Assembly (NCBI GenBank): GCA_017631055.1
Contig: JAGBTZ010000022.1
Span: forward strand, 1 to 32,988
Reading direction: 5' to 3'
DNA length: 32,988 nt
DNA from: Alistipes sp.
GTDB taxonomy: Bacteria > Bacteroidota > Bacteroidia > Bacteroidales > Rikenellaceae
A program made the translations under genes and the position numbers. Positions 5,739 through 15,170 of this stretch are shown here, piece after piece. The notes under the pieces were generated by a model. That model had not been told where the DNA came from. It made no database searches and saw only the letters and a program-made list of their open reading frames with translations. Position 1 is the first letter of the stretch, and every line of letters begins with the position of its first letter.

Positions 5739-7934
5739 TTATCGTTTAATCACCGTTTGTGTCAACGCATAGACATTGCCACCATACTCAACATCCACCT
5801 TCACCTCATATCGGCCGGGGTTGAGCTTCTCCACGTCAAAGTGCAACGGGAAACGGCCGTTGAATATCACCGATTTGTCGGCAACAATCGCTCCCATCGA
5901 GTTGTAGATACGCACCTGGGCATCGCAATTCTGATACTCGCCCTTGATTGGATTGAGTTGGATATTGAGCTCCTCATCGCAAGGATTGGGGTAGAACTTA
6001 GCCGACACATCCTCAATCAAGAACGAAAACTCAGCCGAGCCTTCGCCATCTGCATTGAAGCCCTTGACCGTAACCTTATGTATACCGACCTCATACTGCG
6101 AAGCATCCACAACGAGGGTCAGCATATCATCCAACTGCTGCACCTCGATCTTCGGGTCGCTAACCTCCACACGCTCGCAATTCTGCAACTCGTAGACAAT
6201 ATGCGACTTCTCATCAGGCAGCAAGTAGAGTTCGCTCGTTGTACTCTTCAGACGTAATACAGGCAACTTCACAGGGTTGTAGTTGGTACCGGCACCTCCA
6301 CGCTCGAATGCTGCCGCAATATCCACCAACTTACCGACCTTGCCCTTATGAGCAGAGTCTTGATAGTTATCCACACCCTTTGCCGTACCGAGCAACAACT
6401 CCTTAAGGCGGGTATTGGTAAAGCCCTCGCCACCGCAGTACGATACGACAAGTGCCGCAGCACCCGAGATATGAGGACAAGCCATCGAAGTTCCACGCAT
6501 ATATCCGTAACCAGGCGTGCGCACATAGTTAATCTTATAACCATCCACATCGAAATCGCCATTCTTAATTGTGGTGGGCAATGTACTCAAATTCCAAGCA
6601 GGGTAGTCGAGCTGATTGTGTTGACTATGGCTATCACCACCCGGGGCAAGCAGGTCGACCATTGTCGAGTAGGTCGAGTACCACGCAGCCTTATAACTAC
6701 CCGACATTGCAGCCACGCTCAAGCACTCGCTGTATGATGCGGGATATTCGGATTGCTGTTTGCCGTCATTGCCGGCCGCAAAAACCACAACACCACCGGC
6801 CATAGGCGCAACCTGATTGCCATTCTCATCCTTGCCGGCATTGGCAATAAAGTAGTCAATTGCATCCTTAACGATGCCCAAACGCGCTGCAAACTGTGCA
6901 TCATTGCTCACAAAATTGATGGGGTAGCCCCAACTATTCTGGCTTATAATCGCGCCATTATCAGCTCCGTAGACGATAGCCGCAGCACTTTCGGCATCTG
7001 TCGAGGCTTCGTCACCGACAAAAATCTGGCACGACATAATTTTAACTCCATCACCCGCACCCGAGCCTCCGGCAATACCGGCAACGCCTATGCGGTTATT
7101 GTTCACAGCCGCAATCGTGCCGGCAACGTGCGTACCGTGCTCGTCAGCGACCACACCTGTACCATTCTTCTTGGTATCGACAAAATTTCGACCGACACCT
7201 TCCCACATATTGGCTGCAAGGTCGGGGTGGGTGTACTCAATACCGCCATCCACAACCGACACAATCACATTACTTGCACCACCGCACTTCTCCCAAGCGC
7301 CCTCGATATTGATATCGGCACCCTTTACAAAGCCATACGAGCCATAATCCTCCGACTCGGGACCAAGATTCTTGAGCATCCACTGCTCGGGAAGCAGAGG
7401 ATCGTTATAGAGCCATGTTGCTTCAGAGCGAGTCTGACTCTTGGAGGCGATAGCAGCCATCTCCTCCTCGGTAGCATAGCGCACCTCCGTAACACCCGCA
7501 CGCTTAACCTTTACTTGCGGAGTTACCGACAGCACACCCTCCATTCTACGCAGGCGCAACGCTGCATCACCCACCGAACGGCGACCACCAATCTTCACAC
7601 TGTACCACAAATCGAGCCCCATCTCACGCTTGCGAGCCTCAAACTTATTGACGGGGAAAATTCGCTCAATCTCGACCACGTCATACTCTCGGCAGATCTC
7701 ATCGAGAGTTATATTTCCGGTCGAGAGTTCTCCGCTACGAGTTCTCGAGACTGAAAGTGCATCTGCCGTTTCACGCGAAAACTTAACCGTCATCACATCA
7801 CGAACGATATCCTTTCGGGCAAAGAGTTCATTCACCTCCTGCTCCTCGAGGGTTATCGCCTCGTTAAAGTCGGCAGTACATCCCACCATCGAGAGCAGGA
7901 ATAACACCAACATCAAACCTCTAAGTTTAGTCAT
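5739..7934 (-). CDS. S8 subtilisin-like serine protease, lipoprotein signal plus T9SS sorting domain
   Basis: A 731-residue secreted protease. The catalytic triad is plain: D229 in VVDGGIEYTHPDL, H266 in EHGTHVAGTI and S483 in GTSMACPHISG, with oxyanion N333 in SQNSWG. Residues about 40-170 look like an inhibitor-type propeptide. The C-terminal 90 residues carry a type A T9SS sorting domain (FYPNPCDEELNI, VRIYNSMGAIV, PGRYEVKV, final VIKR). Unusually, the N terminus is a lipoprotein signal with lipobox SMVGC (C19) rather than a plain Sec signal. It is first in the operon with the PorV/PorQ-family barrel and the phosphatase. Either the protein is lipidated and then processed, or the lipobox is incidental. 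Protease family and T9SS tail are secure; the final location is not. Confidence 0.92.
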   Translation of the reverse strand: MTKLRGLMLVLFLLSMVGCTADFNEAITLEEQEVNELFARKDIVRDVMTVKFSRETADALSVSRTRSGELSTGNITLDEICREYDVVEIERIFPVNKFEARKREMGLDLWYSVKIGGRRSVGDAALRLRRMEGVLSVTPQVKVKRAGVTEVRYATEEEMAAIASKSQTRSEATWLYNDPLLPEQWMLKNLGPESEDYGSYGFVKGADINIEGAWEKCGGASNVIVSVVDGGIEYTHPDLAANMWEGVGRNFVDTKKNGTGVVADEHGTHVAGTIAAVNNNRIGVAGIAGGSGAGDGVKIMSCQIFVGDEASTDAESAAAIVYGADNGAIISQNSWGYPINFVSNDAQFAARLGIVKDAIDYFIANAGKDENGNQVAPMAGGVVVFAAGNDGKQQSEYPASYSECLSVAAMSGSYKAAWYSTYSTMVDLLAPGGDSHSQHNQLDYPAWNLSTLPTTIKNGDFDVDGYKINYVRTPGYGYMRGTSMACPHISGAAALVVSYCGGEGFTNTRLKELLLGTAKGVDNYQDSAHKGKVGKLVDIAAAFERGGAGTNYNPVKLPVLRLKSTTSELYLLPDEKSHIVYELQNCERVEVSDPKIEVQQLDDMLTLVVDASQYEVGIHKVTVKGFNADGEGSAEFSFLIEDVSAKFYPNPCDEELNIQLNPIKGEYQNCDAQVRIYNSMGAIVADKSVIFNGRFPLHFDVEKLNPGRYEVKVDVEYGGNVYALTQTVIKR

Positions 7935-7984
7935 ATTACCGTTATATTTTTCTTTTTGTTTCTAAAATGTGAATAAATATCGTC

Positions 7985-7992
7985 CAAAGATA
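7985..7992 (-). promoter_or_regulatory. -7 element of the S8 protease operon
   Basis: TATCTTTG on the minus strand fits TAnnTTTG, giving a leader of about 45 nt before the ATG at 7934. It faces away from the glyA element at 8015-8022, so the two divergent promoters share about 40 bp. Confidence 0.6.
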
Positions 7993-8014
7993 CGAAAATC
8001 TCGCTATAAAGTAG

Positions 8015-8022
8015 TACTTTTG
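8015..8022 (+). promoter_or_regulatory. -7 element of glyA
   Basis: TACTTTTG fits TAnnTTTG and lies 38 bp before the glyA ATG at 8061. No good -33 box is seen. Transcription starting near 8028 would exclude the upstream in-frame TTG at 8031 as a useful start. Confidence 0.55.
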
Positions 8023-8060
8023 TTCAGTTTTTGGCAAAAATCATAAAACAATATACAGTT

Positions 8061-9341
8061 ATGGAGAGAGATAACAAAATTTTTGACCTTATCAACGAGG
8101 AGCGCAGTCGCCAGACTCGTGGTATCGAACTTATTGCATCCGAGAACTTTGTGAGCGAGCAGGTAATGCAGGCTATGGGCTCGGTGCTGACCAACAAGTA
8201 TGCCGAAGGCTATCCGAGCGCACGCTACTATGGCGGTTGCGAGGTTGTCGACAAGGTGGAGTCGTTGGCTCGTGAGCGTCTATGTGAGCTCTATGGCGCA
8301 GAGTATGCCAACGTACAGCCCCACTCGGGCGCACAGGCAAATATGGCCGTATTCTTCGCCATCCTCAAGCCTGGCGATACCTTTATGGGTCTCGACCTCT
8401 CGCACGGCGGTCACCTCTCGCACGGCTCGCCGGTCAATATGTCGGGTAAGTTCTTCAACGCTGTAGGCTATCAGCTCGACCCCGAGACCGGAATGGTCGA
8501 CTACGACGCTATGGAGCAGAAGGCGCTCGAGTGCAAGCCCAAACTTATCGTGGGTGGTGCTTCGGCATACTCGCGCGAGTGGGACTACAAGCGTATGCGT
8601 GAGATTGCCGACAAGGTTGGTGCACTGTTGCTCGTAGATATGGCTCACACTGCAGGTCTTATCGCTGCAGGTTTGCTCGACAACCCGGTGAAGTATGCAC
8701 ACGTTGTAACCTCGACAACCCACAAGACACTGCGTGGCCCTCGTGGCGGTATTATCCTGATGGGCAAGGACTTCGAAAATCCTTGGGGCTTGACCACTCC
8801 GAAGGGCGTAGTGAAGATGATGTCGCAAATCTTCGACTCGGCAGTATTCCCCGGCATCCAGGGCGGACCGCTCGAGCACGTCATCGCTGCTAAGGCTGTC
8901 GCTTTCGGCGAGGCCCTTGACCCGAGTTACAAGGAGTATCAGGCACAGGTGCAGAAGAATGCCAAGGCTATGGCTGAGGCGTTCGTTAATCGTGGCTACA
9001 AGATTGTTTCGGGTGGCACCGACAACCACCTCATTCTGGTCGACCTGCGCACCAAGTTCCCCGAACTCACAGGTAAACTCGCTGAGCGTTGCCTCGTTGC
9101 AGCGGATATCACCACCAATAAGAATATGGTGCCGTTCGATTCGCGCTCACCGTTCCAGACCTCAGGCTTGCGCTTCGGTACACCCGCAATCACCACTCGT
9201 GGCTTGAAGGAGGGAGATATGGAGGCTGTTGTAGCTCTTATCGACCGCGTACTGCACGACCCCGAGAACGAGGAGAATATCGCAGCTGTTCGCAAGGAGG
9301 TTAATGCAATGATGGAGAACAGACCTCTGTTTGCGTGGTAG
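8061..9341 (+). CDS. glyA: Serine hydroxymethyltransferase
   Basis: This cytosolic PLP enzyme converts serine and tetrahydrofolate to glycine and 5,10-methylene-THF, the main one-carbon source. From the ATG at 8061 the protein is 426 residues, the standard bacterial length, and begins [10 protein letters not shown]. The PLP lysine lies in [15 protein letters not shown] (K222). Other conserved stretches are [26 protein letters not shown] and the C-terminal [12 protein letters not shown] reading from the TTG at 8031 adds ten non-conserved residues and is rejected. The gene is monocistronic, with its own promoter and a strong hairpin at 9361-9395 shared with the convergent M20 dipeptidase. Confidence 0.97.
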   Translation: MERDNKIFDLINEERSRQTRGIELIASENFVSEQVMQAMGSVLTNKYAEGYPSARYYGGCEVVDKVESLARERLCELYGAEYANVQPHSGAQANMAVFFAILKPGDTFMGLDLSHGGHLSHGSPVNMSGKFFNAVGYQLDPETGMVDYDAMEQKALECKPKLIVGGASAYSREWDYKRMREIADKVGALLLVDMAHTAGLIAAGLLDNPVKYAHVVTSTTHKTLRGPRGGIILMGKDFENPWGLTTPKGVVKMMSQIFDSAVFPGIQGGPLEHVIAAKAVAFGEALDPSYKEYQAQVQKNAKAMAEAFVNRGYKIVSGGTDNHLILVDLRTKFPELTGKLAERCLVAADITTNKNMVPFDSRSPFQTSGLRFGTPAITTRGLKEGDMEAVVALIDRVLHDPENEENIAAVRKEVNAMMENRPLFAW

Positions 9342-9360
9342 TATAATCAACCCAAATAGT

Positions 9361-9395
9361 AGTAAGGGTGGCTAAACAAATTAGCCACCCTTACT
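9361..9395. terminator. Shared hairpin between glyA and the dipeptidase gene
   Basis: A perfect 15-bp stem, 9361-9375 with 9381-9395, encloses loop ACAAA. It is flanked by AT-rich sequence but no long T run on either side. Its position between convergent genes suggests a bidirectional terminator or 3'-end stabiliser. Confidence 0.75.
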
Positions 9396-9420
9396 ATTTA
9401 TAACTTATGAAAGCACCGTT

Positions 9421-10791
9421 CTACTCCTGTTCTGCGAAGTATTTATAAAACAACGGAATAGTCTCGATACCCTTATAGAACTGGTTGAGTCCGAAGCTCT
9501 CGTTGGGCGAGTGGATAGCATCCTCAGCCAAACCGAAGCCGATAAGCAGTGACTTGATACCCAAAATCTGCTCAAAACCGCTGATAATCGGAATCGAGCC
9601 ACCCGAATAGAAGGGTAGAGGTTTCTTGCCGAAGGTATCGACAATAGCCTTCTCGGCAGCCTTGTATGCAGCCATATCGGTCGGAGCGACGTAGGGAGCG
9701 CCTCCGTGTAAGAAGCGTACATCAACCTTCACGCTCTTGGGTGCGATAGCCTCGAAATGAGTCTTGAAGAGTTGGCCAATCTTCTCAAAATCCTGGTTAG
9801 GCACCAAGCGCATCGAGATTTTAGCCGAAGCCTTCGAGGGGATGACCGTCTTGGTACCCTCACCGGTGTAACCACCCCAGATACCGTTCACATCGAGCGA
9901 TGGGCGCACACCTGTACGCTCAATAGTCGTATAGCCATCCTCACCCTCCACATCGTCAATGTCGAGCGAGCGCTTGTAATCCTCCAAGCAGAATGGAGCC
10001 TGGTTGAATGCCTCACGCTCGGCCGGAGTGAGTTCACGCACATCATCGTAGAAGTGGGGTATCGTCACGCGACCCTTATCATCGACCAACGACGATACCA
10101 GGCGGGTAAGCACATTTGCCGGATTGGCAACAGCACCACCAAACAAGCCCGAGTGCAAGTCTTTATTCGGACCCGTAACCTCGACCTCCATATAGGTCAA
10201 ACCTCGCAAACCGCAAGTAATCGAGGGGGTATCCATCGAAATCATCGAAGTATCCGACACAAGGATAATATCAGCCTTGAGCAGCTCCTTATTCTCGCGA
10301 CAGAAGTCGTAGAGGTTAGCCGAACCAATCTCCTCCTCGCCCTCGAGCATAAACTTCACGTTGCAGGGCAATGAATCTGTAGCGCACATAGCCTCGAAAG
10401 CCTTGGCGTGCATAAAGAGCTGACCCTTATCGTCATCAGCACCACGACCCCAGATGCGACCATCCTTAATCACCGGCTCGAAGGGCTCGGTACGCCACTC
10501 CTCGCGAGGGTCTACCGGCATCACGTCATAGTGTCCGTAAACCAACACAGTGCGAGCCTCGGGATTCACCATCTTCTCGGCATAGACCACCGGATTGCCA
10601 TTAGTGGGCATAACCTGCGCAGTGTCGGCACCAGCCTTCACAAGCGAGGCTGCCAACCACTCGGCACAGCGCACCATATCCTCCTTGTGGAGCGAGGGTT
10701 GTGCACTGATTGAGGGGATGCGGAGCAGGTCGAACAACTCCTCGACAAAACGCTCCTTATTGGTCTCGATATATGCTAAAGTCTGTTTCAT
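9421..10791 (-). CDS. M20 family dipeptidase
   Basis: A 456-residue metallopeptidase of the CNDP/carnosinase-like M20 group, most likely a cytosolic dipeptidase since there is no signal peptide. The metal and catalytic residues are visible as H87 and D89 in LVYGHYDVMPVDP, the bridging aspartate in GRGADDDKGQ (about 120) and glutamates in EGEEEIGS (152-153). The usual dimerisation domain follows, with GGYTGEGTKTVIPSKA near 300. The ATG at 10791 gives the start MKQTLAYIE and lies 11 bp after the glmM stop. A TTG at 10815 would overlap glmM and is less likely. It is the second gene of a glmM operon. The substrate cannot be predicted. Confidence 0.92.
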   Translation of the reverse strand: MKQTLAYIETNKERFVEELFDLLRIPSISAQPSLHKEDMVRCAEWLAASLVKAGADTAQVMPTNGNPVVYAEKMVNPEARTVLVYGHYDVMPVDPREEWRTEPFEPVIKDGRIWGRGADDDKGQLFMHAKAFEAMCATDSLPCNVKFMLEGEEEIGSANLYDFCRENKELLKADIILVSDTSMISMDTPSITCGLRGLTYMEVEVTGPNKDLHSGLFGGAVANPANVLTRLVSSLVDDKGRVTIPHFYDDVRELTPAEREAFNQAPFCLEDYKRSLDIDDVEGEDGYTTIERTGVRPSLDVNGIWGGYTGEGTKTVIPSKASAKISMRLVPNQDFEKIGQLFKTHFEAIAPKSVKVDVRFLHGGAPYVAPTDMAAYKAAEKAIVDTFGKKPLPFYSGGSIPIISGFEQILGIKSLLIGFGLAEDAIHSPNESFGLNQFYKGIETIPLFYKYFAEQE

Positions 10792-10802
10792 ATTTTTAAT
10801 TG

Positions 10803-12191
10803 TTAAAGGTTGCAAATCGCTTTGATTTCGGCAATAAATTTCTGAGCCAAAGCATCAGCCTCGGCAGCCGATTTCGCCTCGGTATAGACACGGATAATCG
10901 GCTCGGTATTGGATTTGCGAAGGTGCACCCAATTCTCGGCAAAGTCGACTTTAACGCCATCTATATCGTTCACATTCTCATTGCTATAACGGCTCTTCAT
11001 CTCAAGCAAAACTTTATCCACGTCAATAGCGGGTGTAAGCTCGATTTTATTCTTCGAAGCGAAGTACGAAGGATAGGTCGCACGCAGCTGAGTCATAGTC
11101 ATATTCTGCTTAGCCAACCAAGTCAGGAAGAGACCCACTCCGACCAATGCATCACGACCATAGTGCAACTCGGGGTAGATAACTCCGCCATTGCCCTCGC
11201 CACCGATTACGGCACCAACCTCCTTCATCTTTGCCACCACATTCACCTCGCCAACGGCCGAAGCTGAGTAGGCGCCACCATGCTTCTCGGTCACATCACG
11301 CAACGCACGCGAAGAGGAGAGGTTTGAGGAGGTATTACCCACCCCCTGCGAGAGGATATAGTCGGCAACAGCAACAAGCGTATACTCTTCGCCAAACATC
11401 GTGCCATCCTCATTCACAAAGCAGAGTCGGTCAACATCGGGGTCAACAACCACTCCCAAATCGGCCTTTTCGCGAACTACAGCAGCCGAAATCTCGGTCA
11501 AGTTCTCGGGCAGAGGCTCGGGATTGTGTGCAAAATGGCCCGTAGGCTCGCAGTTGATTTCAACCACCTCGCAGCCGAGTTCACGCAGCAAATTCGGGAT
11601 GACAACACCACCCACCGAATTGACTGCATCGACCACAACTTTGAAGCCCTTGGCACGCACTGCCTCTACATCAACCAATGGTAGAGATAACACACTATGG
11701 ATATGCTGATTATTAAAATCTTCGCGCAAGAGAACTTTGCCGATTTCATCGACCTGCGGATAGTCAAAATCCACATCCTCGGCAAGTGCTAAAACTCGTT
11801 TACCTTCGGCATCATTCAGGAACTCACCTCGCTCGTTCAGAAGCTTGAGAGCGTTCCACTGCTTGGGGTTATGCGAAGCGGTGATGATGATACCGCCGTC
11901 AGCCTTATGGCCGATAACTGCCATCTCGGTACCCGGGGTGGTGCAAAGACCCACATTGATTACATCCACACCACATCCGAGCAACGTACCCTCGATCAGG
12001 TCATTAACCATCTCGCCCGAAATGCGTGCATCGCGACCCACAACAATTGTGAGGCGTTTTCCGTTATTCTTTTCAGAGATAAATCGTGCATAAGCAGAGG
12101 TAAATTTAACCACATCGATAGGGGTCAGATTATCGCCCTGAGCACCTCCGATGGTACCTCGAATACCCGAAATTGATTTGATAAGTGTCAT
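10803..12191 (-). CDS. glmM: Phosphoglucosamine mutase
   Basis: This alpha-D-phosphohexomutase converts glucosamine-6-phosphate to glucosamine-1-phosphate for UDP-GlcNAc, peptidoglycan and LPS. At 462 residues it begins MTLIKSISGIRGT. The phosphoserine is S106 in ITASHNPKQWNA, the Mg-binding loop is DPDVDRLCF near 250, the sugar-specificity loop is GEGNGGVI near 335, and the phosphate-binding loop is RKSNTEPIIRVY near the C terminus. GEGNGG in the sugar loop and the NPKQWNALK context fit the Bacteroidota GlmM-type mutases better than phosphomannomutase. It leads an operon with the dipeptidase and diverges from the nucleoside phosphorylase gene. No clear promoter was identified in the 125 bp upstream. 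Confidence 0.9.
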   Translation of the reverse strand: MTLIKSISGIRGTIGGAQGDNLTPIDVVKFTSAYARFISEKNNGKRLTIVVGRDARISGEMVNDLIEGTLLGCGVDVINVGLCTTPGTEMAVIGHKADGGIIITASHNPKQWNALKLLNERGEFLNDAEGKRVLALAEDVDFDYPQVDEIGKVLLREDFNNQHIHSVLSLPLVDVEAVRAKGFKVVVDAVNSVGGVVIPNLLRELGCEVVEINCEPTGHFAHNPEPLPENLTEISAAVVREKADLGVVVDPDVDRLCFVNEDGTMFGEEYTLVAVADYILSQGVGNTSSNLSSSRALRDVTEKHGGAYSASAVGEVNVVAKMKEVGAVIGGEGNGGVIYPELHYGRDALVGVGLFLTWLAKQNMTMTQLRATYPSYFASKNKIELTPAIDVDKVLLEMKSRYSNENVNDIDGVKVDFAENWVHLRKSNTEPIIRVYTEAKSAAEADALAQKFIAEIKAICNL

Positions 12192-12262
12192 TGGTAAGAT
12201 TATTGATATTGATGAATAATTATTGATTTGTACCTATATTAAATAAAAAATCGCTCGTTTTC

Positions 12263-12293
12263 TTTGAAATTCGATGTAAATATATTACTTTTA
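12263..12293 (+). promoter_or_regulatory. Promoter of the nucleoside phosphorylase-dnaN operon
   Basis: TTTG at 12263-12266, a 19-bp spacer and TACTTTTA at 12286-12293 make a near-perfect TTTG-N19-TAnnTTTG promoter, with only the final base off. The -7 box overlaps the first in-frame ATG at 12293. That argues that translation starts at the second ATG, 12317. Confidence 0.75.
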
Positions 12294-12316
12294 TGCCAAT
12301 TATAAAAACAATTAAG

Positions 12317-13201
12317 ATGAAAAATTCGAGAATTATCCCCGCTTCGGAGTTGATACTCAACGATGATGGCACCATTTTCCACCTTCATTTGTTGCCCGAG
12401 CAGATTGCAGATATCGTGATGCTTGTCGGTGATCCGGCTCGCGTAGATATGATTGCATCATACTTCGACGAGAGAGAGTGCGAGGTCGAGAGTCGAGAGT
12501 TTAAGACCGTAACCGGAACCTACAAAGGTCGCCGCATGACAGCTCTTTCAACGGGTATCGGAACTGACAATATCGACATTGTCGTAACCGAGTTGGATGC
12601 CTTGGCAAATATAGATTTTGCCACTCGACAGGTTAAGGATAAACTCAAGCAACTCACGCTTCTTCGTCTTGGAACCTCGGGCGCATTGCAGGAGGATATC
12701 AAGGTAGGTGAGCGCGTTTTCTCGCGCACCTCGGTAGGTTTTGACGGTTTATTGAATTACTACGCCGGCCGCAACGATGTTTGCGACTTGGCTATTGAGA
12801 AGGCTTTTGTTGAGCATACCGACTGGAATCCACAACTCACCGCACCATACTTTATCGACGCAGACGAGTCGTTATTCAAACTGTTTAAGGATATCACTCG
12901 CGAGGGTATCACTATCGCTGCTCCGGGTTTCTATGCGCCACAAGGTCGCTGGGTGCGATTGCAGCCACAGGATTTGCATTTGAACGAAAAGATTGAGGCA
13001 TTCCGATTTGGCGAGCGCAGAATCACCAACTTCGAGATGGAATCATCGGCATTGGCCGGCTTGGCAGCATTGATGGGTCACAAGGCCGGTACCGTTTGCA
13101 CCATTATCGCACAGCGCATTGCCAAGGATGCTTGCACCGACTACAAGCCATTTGTACGCCTGATGATTGAAGAGGCGCTCGAAAAGTTAGCAACCATTTA
13201 A
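12317..13201 (+). CDS. Nucleoside phosphorylase (uridine phosphorylase-like, PNP/UDP family)
   Basis: A 294-residue phosphorylase that cleaves nucleosides with phosphate to free base and ribose-1-phosphate. Family features are the phosphate-site VMLVGDPARVDM near residue 38, STGIGTDNIDIV near 86, the glycine-rich RLGTSGALQ near 121 and the ribose-site NFEMESSAL near 240. The length and the QGRW insert region suggest a uridine-phosphorylase-like enzyme, but the base specificity is not certain. The start at 12317 is chosen because the earlier ATG at 12293 lies inside the promoter. It leads a seven-gene plus-strand run and lies 34 bp before dnaN. Confidence 0.85.
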   Translation: MKNSRIIPASELILNDDGTIFHLHLLPEQIADIVMLVGDPARVDMIASYFDERECEVESREFKTVTGTYKGRRMTALSTGIGTDNIDIVVTELDALANIDFATRQVKDKLKQLTLLRLGTSGALQEDIKVGERVFSRTSVGFDGLLNYYAGRNDVCDLAIEKAFVEHTDWNPQLTAPYFIDADESLFKLFKDITREGITIAAPGFYAPQGRWVRLQPQDLHLNEKIEAFRFGERRITNFEMESSALAGLAALMGHKAGTVCTIIAQRIAKDACTDYKPFVRLMIEEALEKLATI

Positions 13202-13235
13202 TAGACAACAACATAACAAAATAAAAGAAAAACCT

Positions 13236-14360
13236 ATGAAATTCACAGTATCAAGTTCATCACTCTTCTCGTTGCTCTCGACCACAGGAAAGGTTATCAG
13301 CAATAAAAACACACTGCCCATCCTCGATTTCTTCCTTATGGAGCTCAAGGATGGCGAATTGAAGGTCACCACCTCTGACCTTGAGACCACATTCATCGGC
13401 TCGTTGAAGGTCGATAACGTGGAGAGCGAGGGTATGATTGCTGCTCCGGCAAAGTTGCTCCTCGACTCACTCAAGGAGTTCTCGGAGATTCCTCTCACAT
13501 TCGAGGTCAACGACCAGACTTGGGAGATTAAAATCAACTGGAAGAGCGGTTCGCTCTCGATTCCGGGTGCAAGCCCCGTGAGCTATCCCGCAGTGCCGAC
13601 CCTCGCAGAGGAGCGCATTGAGGTAACCCTCGAGGTTGACACCTTGGTAAATGGTATCAATAAGACCATCTTCGCTACGGCTGACGATGAGTTGCGCCCC
13701 GTGATGAATGGTGTATATATCAACCTCGATAGCGAGGCCGTAACCTTCGTTGCTACCGATGCTCACAAGTTGGTTAAGCACTCGACCGAGTATGCTTGCG
13801 GTGTTCAGTCGGCATTCATCCTGCCCAAGAAACCAGCAAACCTCCTCAAGAACGTATTGCTCAAGGAGGATGACGATGTAAAGGTCAGCTTCGATGCTAA
13901 GAACGTGGTCTTCAACCTCAAGAGCCACACTTTGGTTTGCCGTCTTATCGAGGGCAACTACCCGAACTACAACGCAGTAATTCCTGCCAACAATGCCAAC
14001 AAGGTGCTCATCGACCGCGTAGAGTTGGTTAACGGCATCCGCCGTGTAGCAGTCTGCTCAAACCCGACCACCAACCTTATCCGTATGGATATTGCCGACA
14101 ATAAGGTCAACCTCACGGCTCAGGATATCGACTTCTCGGTATCGGCAAACGAGACTCTCTCGTGCAGCTATGAGGGTCAGCCTATGTCGATTGGTTTCAA
14201 GTCGACATTCCTTGTCGAGATTCTCTCGAACATCGAGACCCCGACCGTGGTTATCGAGTTGGCTGATGCCACTCGTGCAGGCGTATTCAAGCCCGTCTAC
14301 GATGACAAGCAGAGCAGCGCAACGCTGATGCTGTTGATGCCGATGATGATTAACGCTTAG
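13236..14360 (+). CDS. dnaN: DNA polymerase III beta subunit (sliding clamp)
   Basis: The 374-residue beta clamp encircles DNA as a dimer and tethers the replicative polymerase. The N terminus MKFTVSSSSLFSLLSTTGKV and the segment KNTLPILDFF are typical. Three repeated clamp domains can be followed (about 1-125, 126-245 and 246-374), with RPVMNGVYINL, ATDAHKLVKH and a C terminus ending in LMLLMPMMINA. In this family that C-terminal hydrophobic tail forms part of the pocket that binds polymerase peptides. The gene is not next to dnaA or gyrB here but in an operon with a dnaQ-like exonuclease. dnaE lies 7 kb further on. Confidence 0.97.
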   Translation: MKFTVSSSSLFSLLSTTGKVISNKNTLPILDFFLMELKDGELKVTTSDLETTFIGSLKVDNVESEGMIAAPAKLLLDSLKEFSEIPLTFEVNDQTWEIKINWKSGSLSIPGASPVSYPAVPTLAEERIEVTLEVDTLVNGINKTIFATADDELRPVMNGVYINLDSEAVTFVATDAHKLVKHSTEYACGVQSAFILPKKPANLLKNVLLKEDDDVKVSFDAKNVVFNLKSHTLVCRLIEGNYPNYNAVIPANNANKVLIDRVELVNGIRRVAVCSNPTTNLIRMDIADNKVNLTAQDIDFSVSANETLSCSYEGQPMSIGFKSTFLVEILSNIETPTVVIELADATRAGVFKPVYDDKQSSATLMLLMPMMINA

Positions 14361-14373
14361 GAGTATCCACTCA

Positions 14374-15144
14374 ATGAAACTCAATCTTAAACGTCCAATT
14401 ATCTTCTTTGACCTCGAGACTACGGGAGTCGATGTTTCGAAAGATCGTATTGTCGAAATTTCGTTGGTCAAGGTTATGCCTGATGGTGAGGAGATTATCA
14501 AAACCCGCAGAATCAACCCCGAGATGCATATCCCGGCCGAGGCTACGGAGATTCATCACATCACCGATGAGGATGTAAAGGATTGTCCGACATTCCGCCA
14601 GATCGCCAAGTCGCTCTACCAGTTTATGGAGGGATGCGACTTTGGCGGTTTCAACTCCAACCGTTTCGATTTGCCGATGCTGGTCGAGGAGTTCCTCAGA
14701 GTGGGCGTGGATGTCGACTTTAAGAATAGGCGATTTGTCGATGTGCAGAACATCTTCCACAAGAAGGAGGAGCGCACATTGGTTGCTGCGTACCGCTTCT
14801 ACTGCAATAGGGAGTTGGATGCAGCCCATTCGGCCGAGGCTGACACATTGGCAACATACGAGGTGCTCAAAGCCCAACTCGAGCGCTACAATGACCTCGA
14901 GAATGATATCGAGGCTCTGGCAAAGTACTCGACCCGCAACGAGACGGCTGACTATGCCGGCCGTATCGGCTACAACGACAAGGGCGAGGAGATTTTCCTC
15001 TTCGGCAAGTACAAGGGGCGCACAGTTACGGAGGTATTCTCGAGCGATCAAAGCTACTACTCTTGGCTGATGAACGGAGATTTCCCACAATACACCAAGA
15101 AGATTTTGACCGAGATACGCTGCCGTGCTATAAATCGTAAGTAG
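14374..15144 (+). CDS. DnaQ-like 3'-5' exonuclease (probable Pol III epsilon)
   Basis: A 256-residue DEDDh exonuclease. Exo I is FFDLETTGVD (D13, E15), Exo II is NSNRFDLPML (D99) and Exo III is HSAEADTLAT (H152, D157), so all catalytic acids are present. A C-terminal segment of about 60 residues, starting around EEIFLFGKYKGR, resembles the small DUF3820-type domain often fused to Bacteroidota exonucleases. The gene begins 13 bp after dnaN, and translational coupling with the clamp gene fits a proofreading role. E. coli epsilon is shorter and ends in a polymerase-binding tail that is not evident here, so a repair exonuclease remains possible. Confidence 0.88.
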   Translation: MKLNLKRPIIFFDLETTGVDVSKDRIVEISLVKVMPDGEEIIKTRRINPEMHIPAEATEIHHITDEDVKDCPTFRQIAKSLYQFMEGCDFGGFNSNRFDLPMLVEEFLRVGVDVDFKNRRFVDVQNIFHKKEERTLVAAYRFYCNRELDAAHSAEADTLATYEVLKAQLERYNDLENDIEALAKYSTRNETADYAGRIGYNDKGEEIFLFGKYKGRTVTEVFSSDQSYYSWLMNGDFPQYTKKILTEIRCRAINRK

Positions 15145-15170
15145 TTATCGCTGATAAGTATACGACTATA

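Noticed and set aside
6753-7754. 333-residue open frame on the plus strand inside the S8 protease gene
   Set aside because: The minus strand encodes an intact protease with full triad and T9SS tail over the same bases; the plus frame has no domain signature.
8031-8060. Longer glyA start at a TTG codon
   Set aside because: The added ten residues are not conserved in SHMT and the TTG lies at or next to the expected transcription start; the ATG at 8061 gives the standard 426-residue protein.
12293-12316. Longer start for the nucleoside phosphorylase
   Set aside because: This ATG overlaps the -7 box of a near-consensus promoter, so it would not be within the transcript.
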